Of a DNA stretch of 64,000 bases, positions 53,186-61,218 are shown one piece after another; within the stretch, counting starts at the first letter, position 1, and every line of letters begins with the position of its first letter. The stretch is taken from positions 121,900 through 185,899 of the forward strand of contig CALUTY010000007.1 of NCBI GenBank assembly GCA_944323825.1. Direction: 5' to 3'. The stretch comes from an uncultured Bacteroidales bacterium. Lineage in GTDB: Bacteria; Bacteroidota; Bacteroidia; Bacteroidales; UBA932. The position numbers and the translations under genes are program-made. The notes under the pieces are model-generated. The model was not told where the DNA came from and made no database searches. It saw only the letters and a program-made list of their open reading frames with translations.

Positions 53186-53763
53186 CAGGCTTCAGGATTC
53201 TCTGCTGGAGTTGCGGCGGCTTCTGCTTCAGCTGCGGCGGCTGCTTCCTGTGCGGCCTTCTCTGCTGCTGCAGCCTCAGCTGCTGCCCTTGCGGCCTCTT
53301 CAGCCTCAGCTTTCTTCTTTGCAAGAGCCTCTGCCCTTTCCTGGTTTACCTTTGCCTCAGCCTCAGCTGCTGCCTTTGCGCTGTCAGCTGCAGCCTTTGC
53401 GAGCCCTTCTTTCTTAGCGTTGATCTTCGCGTCCCTCTGTGCCTTCCATTCGTCAAACTTCTTGTCAGCCTGCTCCTGGGTGATGGCACCTTTGGCTACT
53501 CCGATCTGGAGGTGCTTCCTGAGGAGGACACCTTCATAAGAGAGGATGCGGCGTGCAACGAGGGTCGGCTGTGCACCTACATTCAGCCATGCAAGAGCCC
53601 TGTCTGCCTTGAGGATGATGGTTGCAGGGTCAGTGTTCGGATTGTAGGTACCGATCTTCTCGATGAAACGTCCGTCGCGAGGTGCGCGTGAATCAGCCAC
53701 AACAATGTGGAAGAATGCGAAATTCTTCTTTCCGTGGCGCTGTAAACGAATTTTAACAGCCAT
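53185..53763 (-). CDS. rpsP: 30S ribosomal protein S16 with long Ala/Glu-rich C-terminal extension
   Basis: A 192-residue protein. Residues 1-80 are canonical S16 ([54 protein letters not shown]), a small-subunit assembly protein. The following residues to about 120 are charged. The last 75 residues are an Ala/Glu/Lys tail ([25 protein letters not shown]) that should form a single long helix. Extensions of this type are seen in S16 of Bacteroidota, while E. coli S16 has 82 residues. Divergently transcribed from the DUF2147 gene. Confidence 0.95.
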   Translation of the reverse strand: MAVKIRLQRHGKKNFAFFHIVVADSRAPRDGRFIEKIGTYNPNTDPATIILKADRALAWLNVGAQPTLVARRILSYEGVLLRKHLQIGVAKGAITQEQADKKFDEWKAQRDAKINAKKEGLAKAAADSAKAAAEAEAKVNQERAEALAKKKAEAEEAARAAAEAAAAEKAAQEAAAAAEAEAAATPAENPEA

Positions 53764-53824
53764 TGTTAACCTGTTTTTAGAAAATTAATATTTTACCATG
53801 CTTTCCTTCCCGAGGAAAACGGCG

Positions 53825-53854
53825 CAAATATACGAATTTTTCATATATTTGCAA
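53825..53854 (-). promoter_or_regulatory. rpsP-rimM promoter facing the DUF2147 promoter
   Basis: On the minus strand TTG (53854-53852), a 19-base spacer and TATATTTG (53832-53825). A mirror-image TATATTTG for the plus strand lies at 53844-53851, so the two -7 boxes form an inverted repeat GCAAATATA..TATATTTGC and the two promoters must overlap physically. Confidence 0.6.
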
Positions 53855-53883
53855 TGCACACTCAATCACATCAATAATTTAAG

Positions 53884-54351
53884 ATGAAAAGATTTTTAGT
53901 CCCTGCCGTCTTTTCCGCGGCAATTCTGATGTTTCCGGCATTTCTTCATTGTGAAGAACCTTCCTGCCCGGAAGATCCGGACAATATAGTCGGCGTCTAT
54001 TTCGTATCTCATGAAGGTGAGGAAAGCCGTGTCCGCATTTTCCGCCAGCCGGATGACACCTATTCAGCCCAGGTCCTTTGGATAAAGGACAGCCTTGACC
54101 GCGACGGCAATCTCCGTCTCGACACAAGGAATCCGGACAAATCCCTCCGCAATGTCCCATGTAACAGAATCATAATCATGAAAGGTCTGAAATACGATTC
54201 CGAAAAGGGGCGTTGGAGCGGCAAGGTCTATGACCCTACCCGTGGCATCCGGGCCAACGCTGCCTGCAGCTTCGACCCTGACGGCCGCCTCCGTGTCCGC
54301 GGCTCCCTCCTCGGCATTTCCGAGACCGTCTGGTGGGAAAAGCTGGAGTGA
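53884..54351 (+). CDS. DUF2147-family exported protein
   Basis: A 155-residue protein with a signal peptide (cleavage near LHCEEP). It shows the DUF2147 pattern: IVGVYFVSHEGEESRVRIFRQPDDTYSAQVLWIKD, LDTRNPDKSLRNVPCNRIIIMKGLKYD, WSGKVYDPTRGIRANAACSFDPDGRLRVRGSLLG and a closing ISETVWWEKL. The family is a small beta-barrel of unknown function, frequent in Bacteroidota and Proteobacteria. It is a single gene transcribed away from rpsP from an overlapping promoter region. Confidence 0.85.
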   Translation: MKRFLVPAVFSAAILMFPAFLHCEEPSCPEDPDNIVGVYFVSHEGEESRVRIFRQPDDTYSAQVLWIKDSLDRDGNLRLDTRNPDKSLRNVPCNRIIIMKGLKYDSEKGRWSGKVYDPTRGIRANAACSFDPDGRLRVRGSLLGISETVWWEKLE

Positions 54352-54427
54352 AAAGAACGGGCAATTCTGAAAAATCGGGGACTTTTTCCGGAGAAATCGC
54401 AACTTTCAGCAATAAATCAAAAAAAAG

Positions 54428-54458
54428 TTTGCAATTATACAAAAACGATGTATCTTTG
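54428..54458 (+). promoter_or_regulatory. Promoter of tRNA-Leu(GAG)
   Basis: TTTG (54428-54431), a 19-base spacer and TATCTTTG (54451-54458), both perfect. The tRNA begins 19 bases after the -7 box. Confidence 0.75.
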
Positions 54459-54476
54459 CAATCCCAAAACCGAAAA

Positions 54477-54562
54477 GCGGATGTGGTGAAATGGTAGACA
54501 CGCCACTTTGAGGGGGTGGTGGGCGTAAGCCTGTGCGAGTTCGACTCTCGCCATCCGCACCA
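54477..54562 (+). tRNA. tRNA-Leu(GAG)
   Basis: Acceptor GCGGATG (54477-54483) pairs with CATCCGC (54552-54558), followed by discriminator A and an encoded CCA (54560-54562). The D arm contains TGGTAGACAC. The anticodon stem CCACT/GGTGG (one G-U pair) encloses TTGAGGG with anticodon GAG. A long variable arm (GGGCGTAAGCCT) and the T arm GCGAG/CTCGC with TTCGACT complete a class II leucine tRNA. Unlike the intron-split tRNA-Leu(UAA) at 19.8 kb it is uninterrupted and encodes its CCA. Confidence 0.95.
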
Positions 54563-54565
54563 AGC

Positions 54566-54603
54566 CGGGCGGTCAGATTTGATGTCTGACCGCCCGATTT
54601 TTT
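54566..54603 (+). terminator. Terminator of tRNA-Leu(GAG)
   Basis: CGGGCGGTCAGA (54566-54577) pairs perfectly with TCTGACCGCCCG (54585-54596) around a seven-base loop and is followed by ATTTTTT. Confidence 0.85.
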
Positions 54604-54631
54604 ATGCCCTATCTGAATGTCAATTATGCCG

Positions 54632-55258
54632 TTACAGTGAGCAGAAGAACGACACCAGGAACGGGACGCTGAAGTCTGAGACGATGCCGCTGATGACGGC
54701 GGCTGGCATGAAGCGGTTTCCTGTGTATTTCAATATCACCGGGAGGCATACATCCATGGCGGTGGCTCCTGCCGAGGCGATGGGGGCGAAGGGGCTGACC
54801 TTTTTTGCCAGGACAGGAGTGGCTACGAGGGTGAAGAGCTCGCGGAATATGTTGGTGAGGAGGGCTATTGTGCCGAGTTCTGCAGCAAGCTGTGCGCCGA
54901 GTGAGGCTTCCATGTATTGCGAAATCAGTATTGACGAAAGGGAATAGTAGCCCATTCCGCTTCCGACGGCAAGGCAGTCTGTCACTCCCCAGCTTCTCAG
55001 GAACAGGCTTGCAGCGGCGGAGAAGGCCAATGTGCCCAATATGCTTGCGGCCGGGAGCAGGAGTAGCTTCGGTTTCACGCTTGTGATGATGCTTTTCAGG
55101 TCCGGATTGCTGCCTATGCTTAGGCCGACCAGGAACATCAGGGCATAGAGTATGTACATTGTGATGTTTTCATCTTCAGGGTCGAAGGGGAGCCAGCCAG
55201 CCCATCCTGCGATGCATCCCGCTGCAAATACCGCCAATACTGCCAGTGTGCCTTTCAT
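54632..55258 (-). CDS. lysO: LysO-family lysine exporter, C-terminal half (split gene)
   Basis: A 208-residue membrane protein with six or seven hydrophobic helices, matching the C-terminal DUF340 part of E. coli LysO (YbjE). It shows MYILYALMFLVGLSIGSNPDL, the conserved DCLAVGSGMGYYSLSSILIS, ELGTIALLTNIFRELFTLV and MDVCLPVILKYTGNRFMPAAVISGIVSDFSVPFLVSFF. LysO exports lysine and toxic analogues. In E. coli one 299-residue chain holds both halves; here the N-terminal half is a separate gene 80 bases upstream on the same strand. Proximity to the lysine cluster (44-51 kb) fits an overflow role, though it is not in the same operon. Confidence 0.85.
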   Translation of the reverse strand: MKGTLAVLAVFAAGCIAGWAGWLPFDPEDENITMYILYALMFLVGLSIGSNPDLKSIITSVKPKLLLLPAASILGTLAFSAAASLFLRSWGVTDCLAVGSGMGYYSLSSILISQYMEASLGAQLAAELGTIALLTNIFRELFTLVATPVLAKKVSPFAPIASAGATAMDVCLPVILKYTGNRFMPAAVISGIVSDFSVPFLVSFFCSL

Positions 55259-55338
55259 GCTTTCGATAATTATGTAATCAAGTTTTAATTAAGGGGTCAA
55301 GAAGAATTTTACAAAGTGTCACTAAGCCATGACAGACT

Positions 55339-55623
55339 TTATTCGGAATCTGTTGACCTTTCTTTGAAAAACACCTTATATACAATTGTCGCGGCGATTA
55401 CGCTGCCTGCAACGCCGAAGACGGCAAGCACGAGGGCCTGCAGCCCGATGCCGGACAGATTGCCTATCAGTTCCTTGTCTGCTCCGATTTTCAGTCCGAG
55501 CGAAAAGAGCATTATCCAGATGACAACCGACACCGCCGTTCCGCATTTTCTCATCAGGCGGACATTTTTCAGCAGATATCCAAGTCCGACACCTGCGAGC
55601 ATTGTCAATATTATTGAAATCAT
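55339..55623 (-). CDS. LysO-family lysine exporter, N-terminal half (split gene)
   Basis: A 94-residue protein with three hydrophobic helices: MISIILTMLAGVGLGYLL, VSVVIWIMLFSLGLKIGADKELIGNL and LQALVLAVFGVAGSVIAATIVY. This is the N-terminal domain of LysO, where the pattern 'LF.LG..iG.d..l..nl...G..a' recurs in the C-terminal half (FLVGLSIGSNPDL), consistent with a duplicated fold. I start it at 55623, where the first helix begins; earlier in-frame codons are basic and not membrane-like. It precedes the C-terminal half gene by 80 bases and both should form one transporter. Confidence 0.8.
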   Translation of the reverse strand: MISIILTMLAGVGLGYLLKNVRLMRKCGTAVSVVIWIMLFSLGLKIGADKELIGNLSGIGLQALVLAVFGVAGSVIAATIVYKVFFKERSTDSE

Positions 55624-55767
55624 TTTCAGTTTATCAAGTATTTTATCCGTCTTTCCGATTTTCCGTTTTCTGGAAACGGGCTGCAAAGATAGGTTCTTCT
55701 GCCGAATCCGCAATTTTTATCGGTATTTCGAAATAGTTTCTAACTTTATGGAATAAATTGATCCGAT

Positions 55768-56694
55768 ATGTCAAAGTCAGGTTATATCCAGCGTTATCTT
55801 CTGATAATCCGCATCGTGCGGAACAACAGATACATTTCTCTTGAAGAGCTTATCCGCAAGGTAGAGGACGGCCTTGCCTATTTCGATGACTCAGGGAATG
55901 TCGGCGCTTCACGCAGGACCATTCTCCGGGACATAAAGGAGATCCGTTCCGGGATGAACATCAGCATAGAATATTCCCGGCAGGAAAACGGATATTATAT
56001 CCCCGAAGATGAGGACCAGTTTGCGGACATTGAAAGGGTGCTGGAGCAATATGACCTGATGACATCCATGCATGCGCGGGAGGAGCTTTCTTCCATTGTC
56101 TTCCCAGAGCGGCGGAAAGCCCGGGGAACTGAACATCTGAGTCCTCTGATTCATGCAATAAAGCATAGCCTTATGGTCGACTTTGACTATGTCAAATTTG
56201 ACAATGCCACCTCCCGTCGCCGTCATGTAATGCCATACGCCCTCAAGGAAAGCCGTGGACGCTGGTATCTTCTTGCCATCGAGTCCGGTGACAATGTCCG
56301 GCATGCAGGAGAGATAAAGAGCTGGGGCCTTGACCGTATCCGGGACCTGAATGTCACAAAGACAAGATTTTCCAAAGACCCTTCCGTTGATCCGGAAAAG
56401 GAATTCAGGGATGTGTTCGGAGCCTGTTCCAACAGCGAACTTCCTGTCGAAGATGTCGTCTTGTCCTTCTCTCCGAAGTCCGGCCGCTATAATGACGCCT
56501 TCCCTCTGCACGAATCCCAGGAAACCCTTGTGGACGACGGCAGGGAGTTTCGCATACGCCTCCGCGTAAAGCTCACCCGTGACTTCATCCAGGAGCTGCT
56601 TTCGCAGAGCGAGGACCTTGTCGTGATTTCTCCGAAACATCTCCGCAAGGCGCTCCGCGACATCTACAAGAAGGCCATGAAGCGGATGGAGTGA
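55768..56694 (+). CDS. HTH-WYL domain transcriptional regulator
   Basis: A 308-residue regulator. The N-terminal HTH (YIQRYLLIIRIVRNNRYISLEELI, SRRTILRDIKEIR) is of DeoR/HTH_11 type. A WYL domain follows at about 130-200 (LIHAIKHSLMVDFDYVKF; LKESRGRWYLLAIE with the WYL-type WYL triad). A WCX domain closes the protein (DVVLSFSPKSGRYNDAFPLHESQETL; FIQELLSQSEDLVVISP). WYL proteins sense ligands, often nucleic-acid related, and regulate stress, defence or metabolism. A close but truncated paralogue lies at 62.2 kb. Its promoter region carries the shared TTTCGAAATAGTTTCTAA motif also seen before ahcY. Confidence 0.9.
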   Translation: MSKSGYIQRYLLIIRIVRNNRYISLEELIRKVEDGLAYFDDSGNVGASRRTILRDIKEIRSGMNISIEYSRQENGYYIPEDEDQFADIERVLEQYDLMTSMHAREELSSIVFPERRKARGTEHLSPLIHAIKHSLMVDFDYVKFDNATSRRRHVMPYALKESRGRWYLLAIESGDNVRHAGEIKSWGLDRIRDLNVTKTRFSKDPSVDPEKEFRDVFGACSNSELPVEDVVLSFSPKSGRYNDAFPLHESQETLVDDGREFRIRLRVKLTRDFIQELLSQSEDLVVISPKHLRKALRDIYKKAMKRME

Positions 56695-56702
56695 CAAGGT
56701 CT

Positions 56703-57746
56703 TTAATGCTCTTTTACCAGGTGGCTTATGAATTCATTGACATCTTCTTCCCGTGTGGCCCAATTTGTGACGAAGCGTACTGGTGTTTCCTTGTCTTTGC
56801 GCGGTCCCCACAGTTCGAAAGAGGCTATTTTTCTCAGCCTGTCTATTTCTTCATTCGGGAGATATACGAATTGCTGGTTGGTCGGGGAGTCTATGAAAAG
56901 CCGGTAGCCATTGTCTGTGAAAGCCTTTTTCAGTTTCATGGCCATATTCACTGCATGGCGGGAAATTTCCATGTAGAGCCCGTCAGTGAAAAGAGTTTCA
57001 AACTGCACTCCGAGAAGTCTGCCTTTGGCAAGCAGTGCCCCATGCTGTTTTACAAGCGGGGTAAAGTCCCTCAGAAGGTCAAGTCTTGTCACTACCACTG
57101 CCTCTCCGAAAAGAGTGCCGATTTTTGTCCCTCCGATATAGAACACGTCGCATAGCCTGGCAACGTCTTTCAGCGTCACATCCGTCCCGTCTGCCGCAAG
57201 TCCGTATCCAAGCCTTGCACCGTCCAGGTAAAGAGGGATTCCGGCTTTTCTGCACACCCTGCTGATTGCTTCAAGTTCACTGAAACTGTACAGTGTCCCG
57301 AGTTCTGTCGGATGTGAGATATAGAGCATTCCCGGGGTCACCATGTGCATGTGTGACTCGTCTGCATAAAAATCTTTTATATATTTTTCAATATCTGCGG
57401 CCTTTACTTTCCCGTCGTATGATGGAAGAGCCAGCACCTTGTGCCCGGTCGATTCGATTGCTCCCGCCTCATGCACATTGATGTGTGCCGTATCCGCCGC
57501 CAGCACCCCCTCATGCCTTGCCAGCAGTCCGTCAATGACCGTGGCGTTCGTCTGTGTCCCTCCGACAAGCAGAAATACCTTTCCCGTTTTCCCGTCCAGC
57601 CCGCAGGCTTCCAATATCAGCTTCTTTGCGTTTCCTGTATATCTGTCATTGCCGTATCCAGGAGTCTGTTCAAGATTCGTTTCCATCAGCCGGCGCATCA
57701 CTTCCGGATGCGCCCCTTCCATGTAGTCGCAGTCAAAATGCAGCAT
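56703..57746 (-). CDS. Low-specificity L-threonine aldolase family protein
   Basis: A 347-residue PLP enzyme of the beta-eliminating lyase fold. It has MLHFDCDYMEGAHPEVMRRL, YGNDRYTGNAKKLIL, FLLVGGTQTNATVID, ADTAHINVHEAGAIESTGHKV, LYISHPTELGTLYS, LYLDGARLGYGLAA and the PLP lysine in FYIGGTKIGTLFGEA. Members split L-threonine or L-allo-threonine to glycine and acetaldehyde; this subgroup is common in Bacteroidota. I chose the ATG at 57746, because upstream in-frame codons run into the divergent promoter region. It converges with the WYL gene (8 bases between the stops) and diverges from the CAT-like gene. Confidence 0.88.
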   Translation of the reverse strand: MLHFDCDYMEGAHPEVMRRLMETNLEQTPGYGNDRYTGNAKKLILEACGLDGKTGKVFLLVGGTQTNATVIDGLLARHEGVLAADTAHINVHEAGAIESTGHKVLALPSYDGKVKAADIEKYIKDFYADESHMHMVTPGMLYISHPTELGTLYSFSELEAISRVCRKAGIPLYLDGARLGYGLAADGTDVTLKDVARLCDVFYIGGTKIGTLFGEAVVVTRLDLLRDFTPLVKQHGALLAKGRLLGVQFETLFTDGLYMEISRHAVNMAMKLKKAFTDNGYRLFIDSPTNQQFVYLPNEEIDRLRKIASFELWGPRKDKETPVRFVTNWATREEDVNEFISHLVKEH

Positions 57747-57841
57747 TTCCCAAGTCCGTTTTATATAATCAGCGTGCAAAGATAAAAGATGCTTCCGGTT
57801 CTTGTGAAATAATTTAAAAAAAACGGGCAGTTGCCTTGAAT

Positions 57842-57874
57842 TTTGATAAAAATCCAAAACAGTTTCTAATTTTG
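57842..57874 (+). promoter_or_regulatory. Promoter of the CAT-like acyltransferase gene
   Basis: TTTG (57842-57845), a 21-base spacer and TAATTTTG (57867-57874). The spacer ends ATCCAAAACAGTTTC, almost identical to the sequence before the -7 box at 62971. Confidence 0.65.
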
Positions 57875-57947
57875 CGGTCTGGTTCCGGAAGGATTTTCCG
57901 GAGACTTGCAGGATTTTCCTGCTGATATGCCTACAGAAATCAGGATT

Positions 57948-58574
57948 ATGTCAGAAAAACATATTATAGATATGCAGGAATGGACCAGACGGGACCATTA
58001 CCTCTATTTCGGGTCTTTGGATGACCCTTATTTCGGCATTACGGCTAAAGCTGACTTCACTTCATGCTATATGCAGGCAAAGCAGGACGGAAGGTCCTTT
58101 TTCCTGTACTCCCTTCATAAGATATTGAGGGCAGCGAATGCCGTCACAGAGTTCCGCTACAGGATTGAGGACGGGAAAGTCGTACTTTATGACCTTGTCG
58201 GGGCCAGCCCTACAATCGGAAGAGAGGACGGGAGTTTCGGTTTCGGCCTTTTCGAGTATTATGAGGACAGGAAACAGTTTGTCAGCCAGGCAGAAAAGGA
58301 GATAGACCGTGTGAAGGCCGCTTCCGGGCTGTGTCTTGGGGAAGGGGAGGCCAGGAATGACCTGATTTATTATTCTTCAATCCCTTGGATGGATTTTTCC
58401 GGCCTAAAACATGCCGGTAAGATGTCCAAAGGCCAGTCCGTCCCGAGGATATCCACGGGAAGACTGGTGCCGGTCGAAGACAGGCTCATGATGACCGTGT
58501 CAGTCGAGCTTAACCACGGCCTTGCGGACGGTTATCATGTGGCGCAATTCTTCAGGCTGCTTAACATGTTGTAA
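57948..58574 (+). CDS. Chloramphenicol acetyltransferase-like protein
   Basis: A 208-residue protein of the trimeric CAT fold. It starts EKHIIDMQEWTRRDHYLYFGSLDDPYFGIT, has SFFLYSLHKILRAANAVTEFRYRI, ARNDLIYYSSIPWMDFSGL, and ends with the catalytic region VSVELNHGLADGYHVAQFFRLL. The family motif HHxxxDG reads NHGLADG: the catalytic second His is present but the first His is Asn. CAT-fold proteins of Bacteroidota include housekeeping acyltransferases with no antibiotic link, so resistance should not be assumed. The start MSEKHIID at 57948 is chosen by homology; an ATG seven codons earlier is possible. Confidence 0.85.
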   Translation: MSEKHIIDMQEWTRRDHYLYFGSLDDPYFGITAKADFTSCYMQAKQDGRSFFLYSLHKILRAANAVTEFRYRIEDGKVVLYDLVGASPTIGREDGSFGFGLFEYYEDRKQFVSQAEKEIDRVKAASGLCLGEGEARNDLIYYSSIPWMDFSGLKHAGKMSKGQSVPRISTGRLVPVEDRLMMTVSVELNHGLADGYHVAQFFRLLNML

Positions 58575-58694
58575 AAGATATTCATATTTTCTACACCGTA
58601 TGGCGGCACGAAAGGACAGATGAGTATGACCATCCGAGGTTGTTCCGTCTGGGAAGTTTTTCCGAACCGGAGGAACTGGTGCTGTAGAGCTTTG

Positions 58695-59516
58695 TCATTT
58701 ATTCCGGGCAAGGCATATTGTCTCCAGGTCATCGGGGACATGGACAGTGCCGCTGAAGTTGCGCTTCGCCTCGTCCCCGTACCGTTTTTTGCGCTCCTGC
58801 AGGCAAGTGTCTTCGGTGTGGTAGAGGACAAGGTTTCTGACATGGAGCCGTTCCGCAATGACGCCTGTGTCAAGAGCCGTGCTGTGGTTCTTCTCATAAG
58901 GCTTGAAGATATCCCTGTCGTCATACAGGCAGAAAGCCTCGCACATGAGCCAGTCGGCATTTTCAACATAGCTGATGTTCTGTTCGTTGAAAGGTTCATC
59001 CCCGAGGCAGACAAGAGACTGTCCGTCGGACAGCACAGTCCTGAACCCGAACTGCTTTTCCTTGGTGGACCTTACATCGAAGCACTCCATGGGGAAGGCT
59101 CCGGCATCGAATTTCTCCCCGTCATGCACTTCATGCATCAGCACGGTCTTCCCGATGCAATCAGCGTATTTCCTGTGCAGGGTCATGCGGCAGATGTCGG
59201 TGAGGACTCTGATGCTCTTGTCGTGGCCGTAGATGTTGAAGACTCCTTTGTATTTCCCTTTGAGTATTTCCTGCATTATCACCCTGACCACCCATACCGC
59301 GCCGAGTATATGGTCTGTGTGCGCGTGCGTTATGAACATGTCGTGGATGTCTCCAAGGCGGATGTCTGCTTTTTCCAGCTGCTGCAATATGCCGCTTCCT
59401 CCGCCGGCATCGACCAGGAGCATTGAGCTGCGGTCTTTGATGATGAAGCAGGTGTTGTAACATCTGGTCACTACGGCGTTCCCTGTGCCGAGCATGATGA
59501 TCTGAGGAGTTTCCAT
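58695..59516 (-). CDS. MBL-fold metallo-hydrolase (RNase Z-like group)
   Basis: A 273-residue metallo-beta-lactamase-fold protein. The opening IIMLGTGNAVVTRCYNTCFII is like RNase Z and related hydrolases. The metal motif is FITHAHTDHILGAVW (HxHxDH), with further ligands likely in LVCLGDEPFNEQN (Asp) and KNHSTALDTG (His) and a late His in LVLYHTEDT. The exosite of true tRNase Z is not obvious, so the substrate may be a phosphodiester or a lactone. It is a single minus-strand gene, convergent with the CAT-like gene. Confidence 0.85.
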   Translation of the reverse strand: METPQIIMLGTGNAVVTRCYNTCFIIKDRSSMLLVDAGGGSGILQQLEKADIRLGDIHDMFITHAHTDHILGAVWVVRVIMQEILKGKYKGVFNIYGHDKSIRVLTDICRMTLHRKYADCIGKTVLMHEVHDGEKFDAGAFPMECFDVRSTKEKQFGFRTVLSDGQSLVCLGDEPFNEQNISYVENADWLMCEAFCLYDDRDIFKPYEKNHSTALDTGVIAERLHVRNLVLYHTEDTCLQERKKRYGDEAKRNFSGTVHVPDDLETICLARNK

Positions 59517-59885
59517 GTGATAAATATGAACGGTTTCTTATACCGCTGCAAAGATAGTCCGAATCAGTGAAAGTTTTGTAAGAAAACTCAAAAGTGATAA
59601 TTCGACCTCCGGAATCTTTTGGTATGTGTCATGATATGGCATATGTCCGGGTTATTTTTGCGCTGATTGAAACATTATATGCCATGACGGTGTTGCGGGT
59701 CATATCCTTATGAAACTTGATAAGATAGAGACATTCTGCATGAAGGGCGGGATTTGTAATGTCGTATTCGGAAGACCGGTATGGAATAGCGGCCTGAGAC
59801 CGTATCTGAAATCGGACAATACTGGCAATCTCCGCTCTGAAGGAAAATTTATTATAGCAGGTACAACATTGTATTTTTGCCGAAA
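59517..59885. other. Intergenic region at the start of the AT-richer segment
   Basis: About 370 bases without a supported gene. Open frames on both strands have no family resemblance and unlikely composition. A TATTTTTG box at 59872-59879 near the right end is the possible promoter of the RNA candidate that follows. Confidence 0.4.
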
Positions 59886-60004
59886 AATTATAATCTTTGT
59901 ACTCGATACTGGAATAATACAGTCGAATTACAATACTGAATGCCGCGGAGCAGAGAATCCGCAAAGCGAGTTAGGCTATATCGTGCCTGACTCGCTTTTT
60001 TTTT
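59886..60004 (+). ncRNA. Candidate small RNA ending in a strong terminator
   Basis: A -7-like box TATTTTTG (59872-59879) is followed about 120 bases later by a near-perfect terminator: AAAGCGAGTTAGGC (59963-59976) pairs with GCCTGACTCGCTTT (59985-59998), one G-U pair, then a run of nine T. Inside, GCGGA/TCCGC (59945-59962) makes a further hairpin. No gene ends close enough upstream to need the terminator (the nearest, the MBL gene, is on the other strand). The -33 element is weak, so this is a proposal only. Confidence 0.3.
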
Positions 60005-60080
60005 ATTAATTATTTAAAACAAAATAAATTATGAACATTTTCATTTATTCAATCTACTTGTCGGCCCTCTGGGCCAGTCA

Positions 60081-60203
60081 TTCAAGGTAATCAAGAAGCG
60101 GGGCAAATTGTTTGTCGAGTCGGATTTCTCCCTGTCTGAAATAGAAACGCCTATCAATACTCACTATCAACAACCTGCCGGAACTGAAATTTTGACGATA
60201 TAA
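60081..60203 (+). pseudogene. Possible 3' end of a lost gene
   Basis: Forty codons ending in TAA read FKVIKKRGKLFVESDFSLSE then IETPINTHYQQPAGTEI, which looks like a genuine protein tail, but no start codon or upstream domain in the same frame is present. It sits 12 bases before the truncated DUF1016 gene. I cannot name the family. Confidence 0.25.
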
Positions 60204-60215
60204 AGAGTTGAAGAT

Positions 60216-61058
60216 ATGAACTTTGAAGCATTGGCCAATCAGATAGATGCCATTCAGCATACTTTGCAGGCACAGGCAGCACACGCTGTCAATCTTGCCC
60301 TTACCGCGAGGAACTGGCTGATAGGGTACTATATAGTGGAGTTCGAGCAGAACGGAGAGGACAGGGCGGCATACGGGGAACAGTTGCTGAAGAAACTGGA
60401 GTCGAGGTTGAATACCAAGGGACTTACAGAACGCAGATTTCGGGAGTTCAGACGGCTGTATCAGGTCTATCCTCAACTGCAAAGTGCAGTAATACAATAT
60501 CTTAACTCAAATGCTGAAATTCGGCGGTTGGCGACCGCCGAATTCAAAGAACCAATTCGGCGGTTAGTGACCGCCAAATCTTCAGATGCAATAACTCCGT
60601 TATCTACAGTGTCTTGTAATAGTGTCGAGCCGTGGATGATACCTGCCGACAGACTGTTCAACAGGTTGTCATCTACGCATCTGACAACGATTTCAGAAAT
60701 CGACAACCCTGTCAAAAGGGCGTTCTATGAAATGGAAACAATCAGAGGCTGCTGGTCTGTCAAAGAACTGGAGCATCAGATACACTCCCTATATTATGCG
60801 CGCAGCGGACTGTCGCAGAACAAAGAAGCCATGTCTGCATTGGTGCAGCAGCAAGCAGCACAGTTGCAGCCTAAAGATGTTATAAATACACCTGTTACCC
60901 TGGAATTCCTTGGTCTGAATGACAGGGCATTGGTGACCGGAAGCGACTTGGAGCAGTCAATACTTGACAATCTGCAGAACTTCCTGCTTGAAATGGGACA
61001 CGGCTTCTGCTTTGAAGCCCGTCAGAAACGCATTCTGAAATGCCGAACTGTGACCTGA
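60216..61058 (+). pseudogene. Truncated DUF1016 (YhcG-type) nuclease gene
   Basis: A 280-codon frame. Residues 1 to about 150 match the DUF1016 N-terminal helical domain: NLALTARNWLIGYYIVEFEQNGEDRAAYG, LEKKLE-like KKLESRLNTKGLTERRFREFRRLYQVYP. The linker continues to TISEIDNPVKRAFYEMETIRGCWSVKELEHQI and NTPVTLEFLGLND, and the C-terminal nuclease domain starts (LLEMGHGFCFEARQKRIL) but stops at once. The residues that carry the PD-(D/E)xK active site in this family (normally right after 'RQKRI') are gone. The next 120 bases (KSVRNLQIAIKKLNDS...) belong to something else, so a deletion fused two fragments. Intact YhcG proteins are linked to mobile DNA and toxin- or restriction-type loci. Confidence 0.65.
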
Positions 61059-61218
61059 AAAGCGTGCGTAACTTGCAGATAGCCATTAAGAAGTTGAACG
61101 ACAGCACGAATAAAGGGAAAATAAAAGACTGCGGTATTGAACGGACGCACATAAATGAATGACGGAATTTCCTTACCAAAGCAGACTAAAGAAAATACGA
61201 GCATAATAGTTTACGAAT

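Noticed and set aside
53201..53420. Repetitive GCT/GCC-rich tract in rpsP as a possible repeat element
   Set aside because: It is the in-frame Ala/Glu tail of S16, a coding feature, not a DNA repeat family.
59710..60009. A 99-codon frame ending in the T-run
   Set aside because: It reads through the terminator hairpin at 59963-60004, which argues against translation; no family resemblance.
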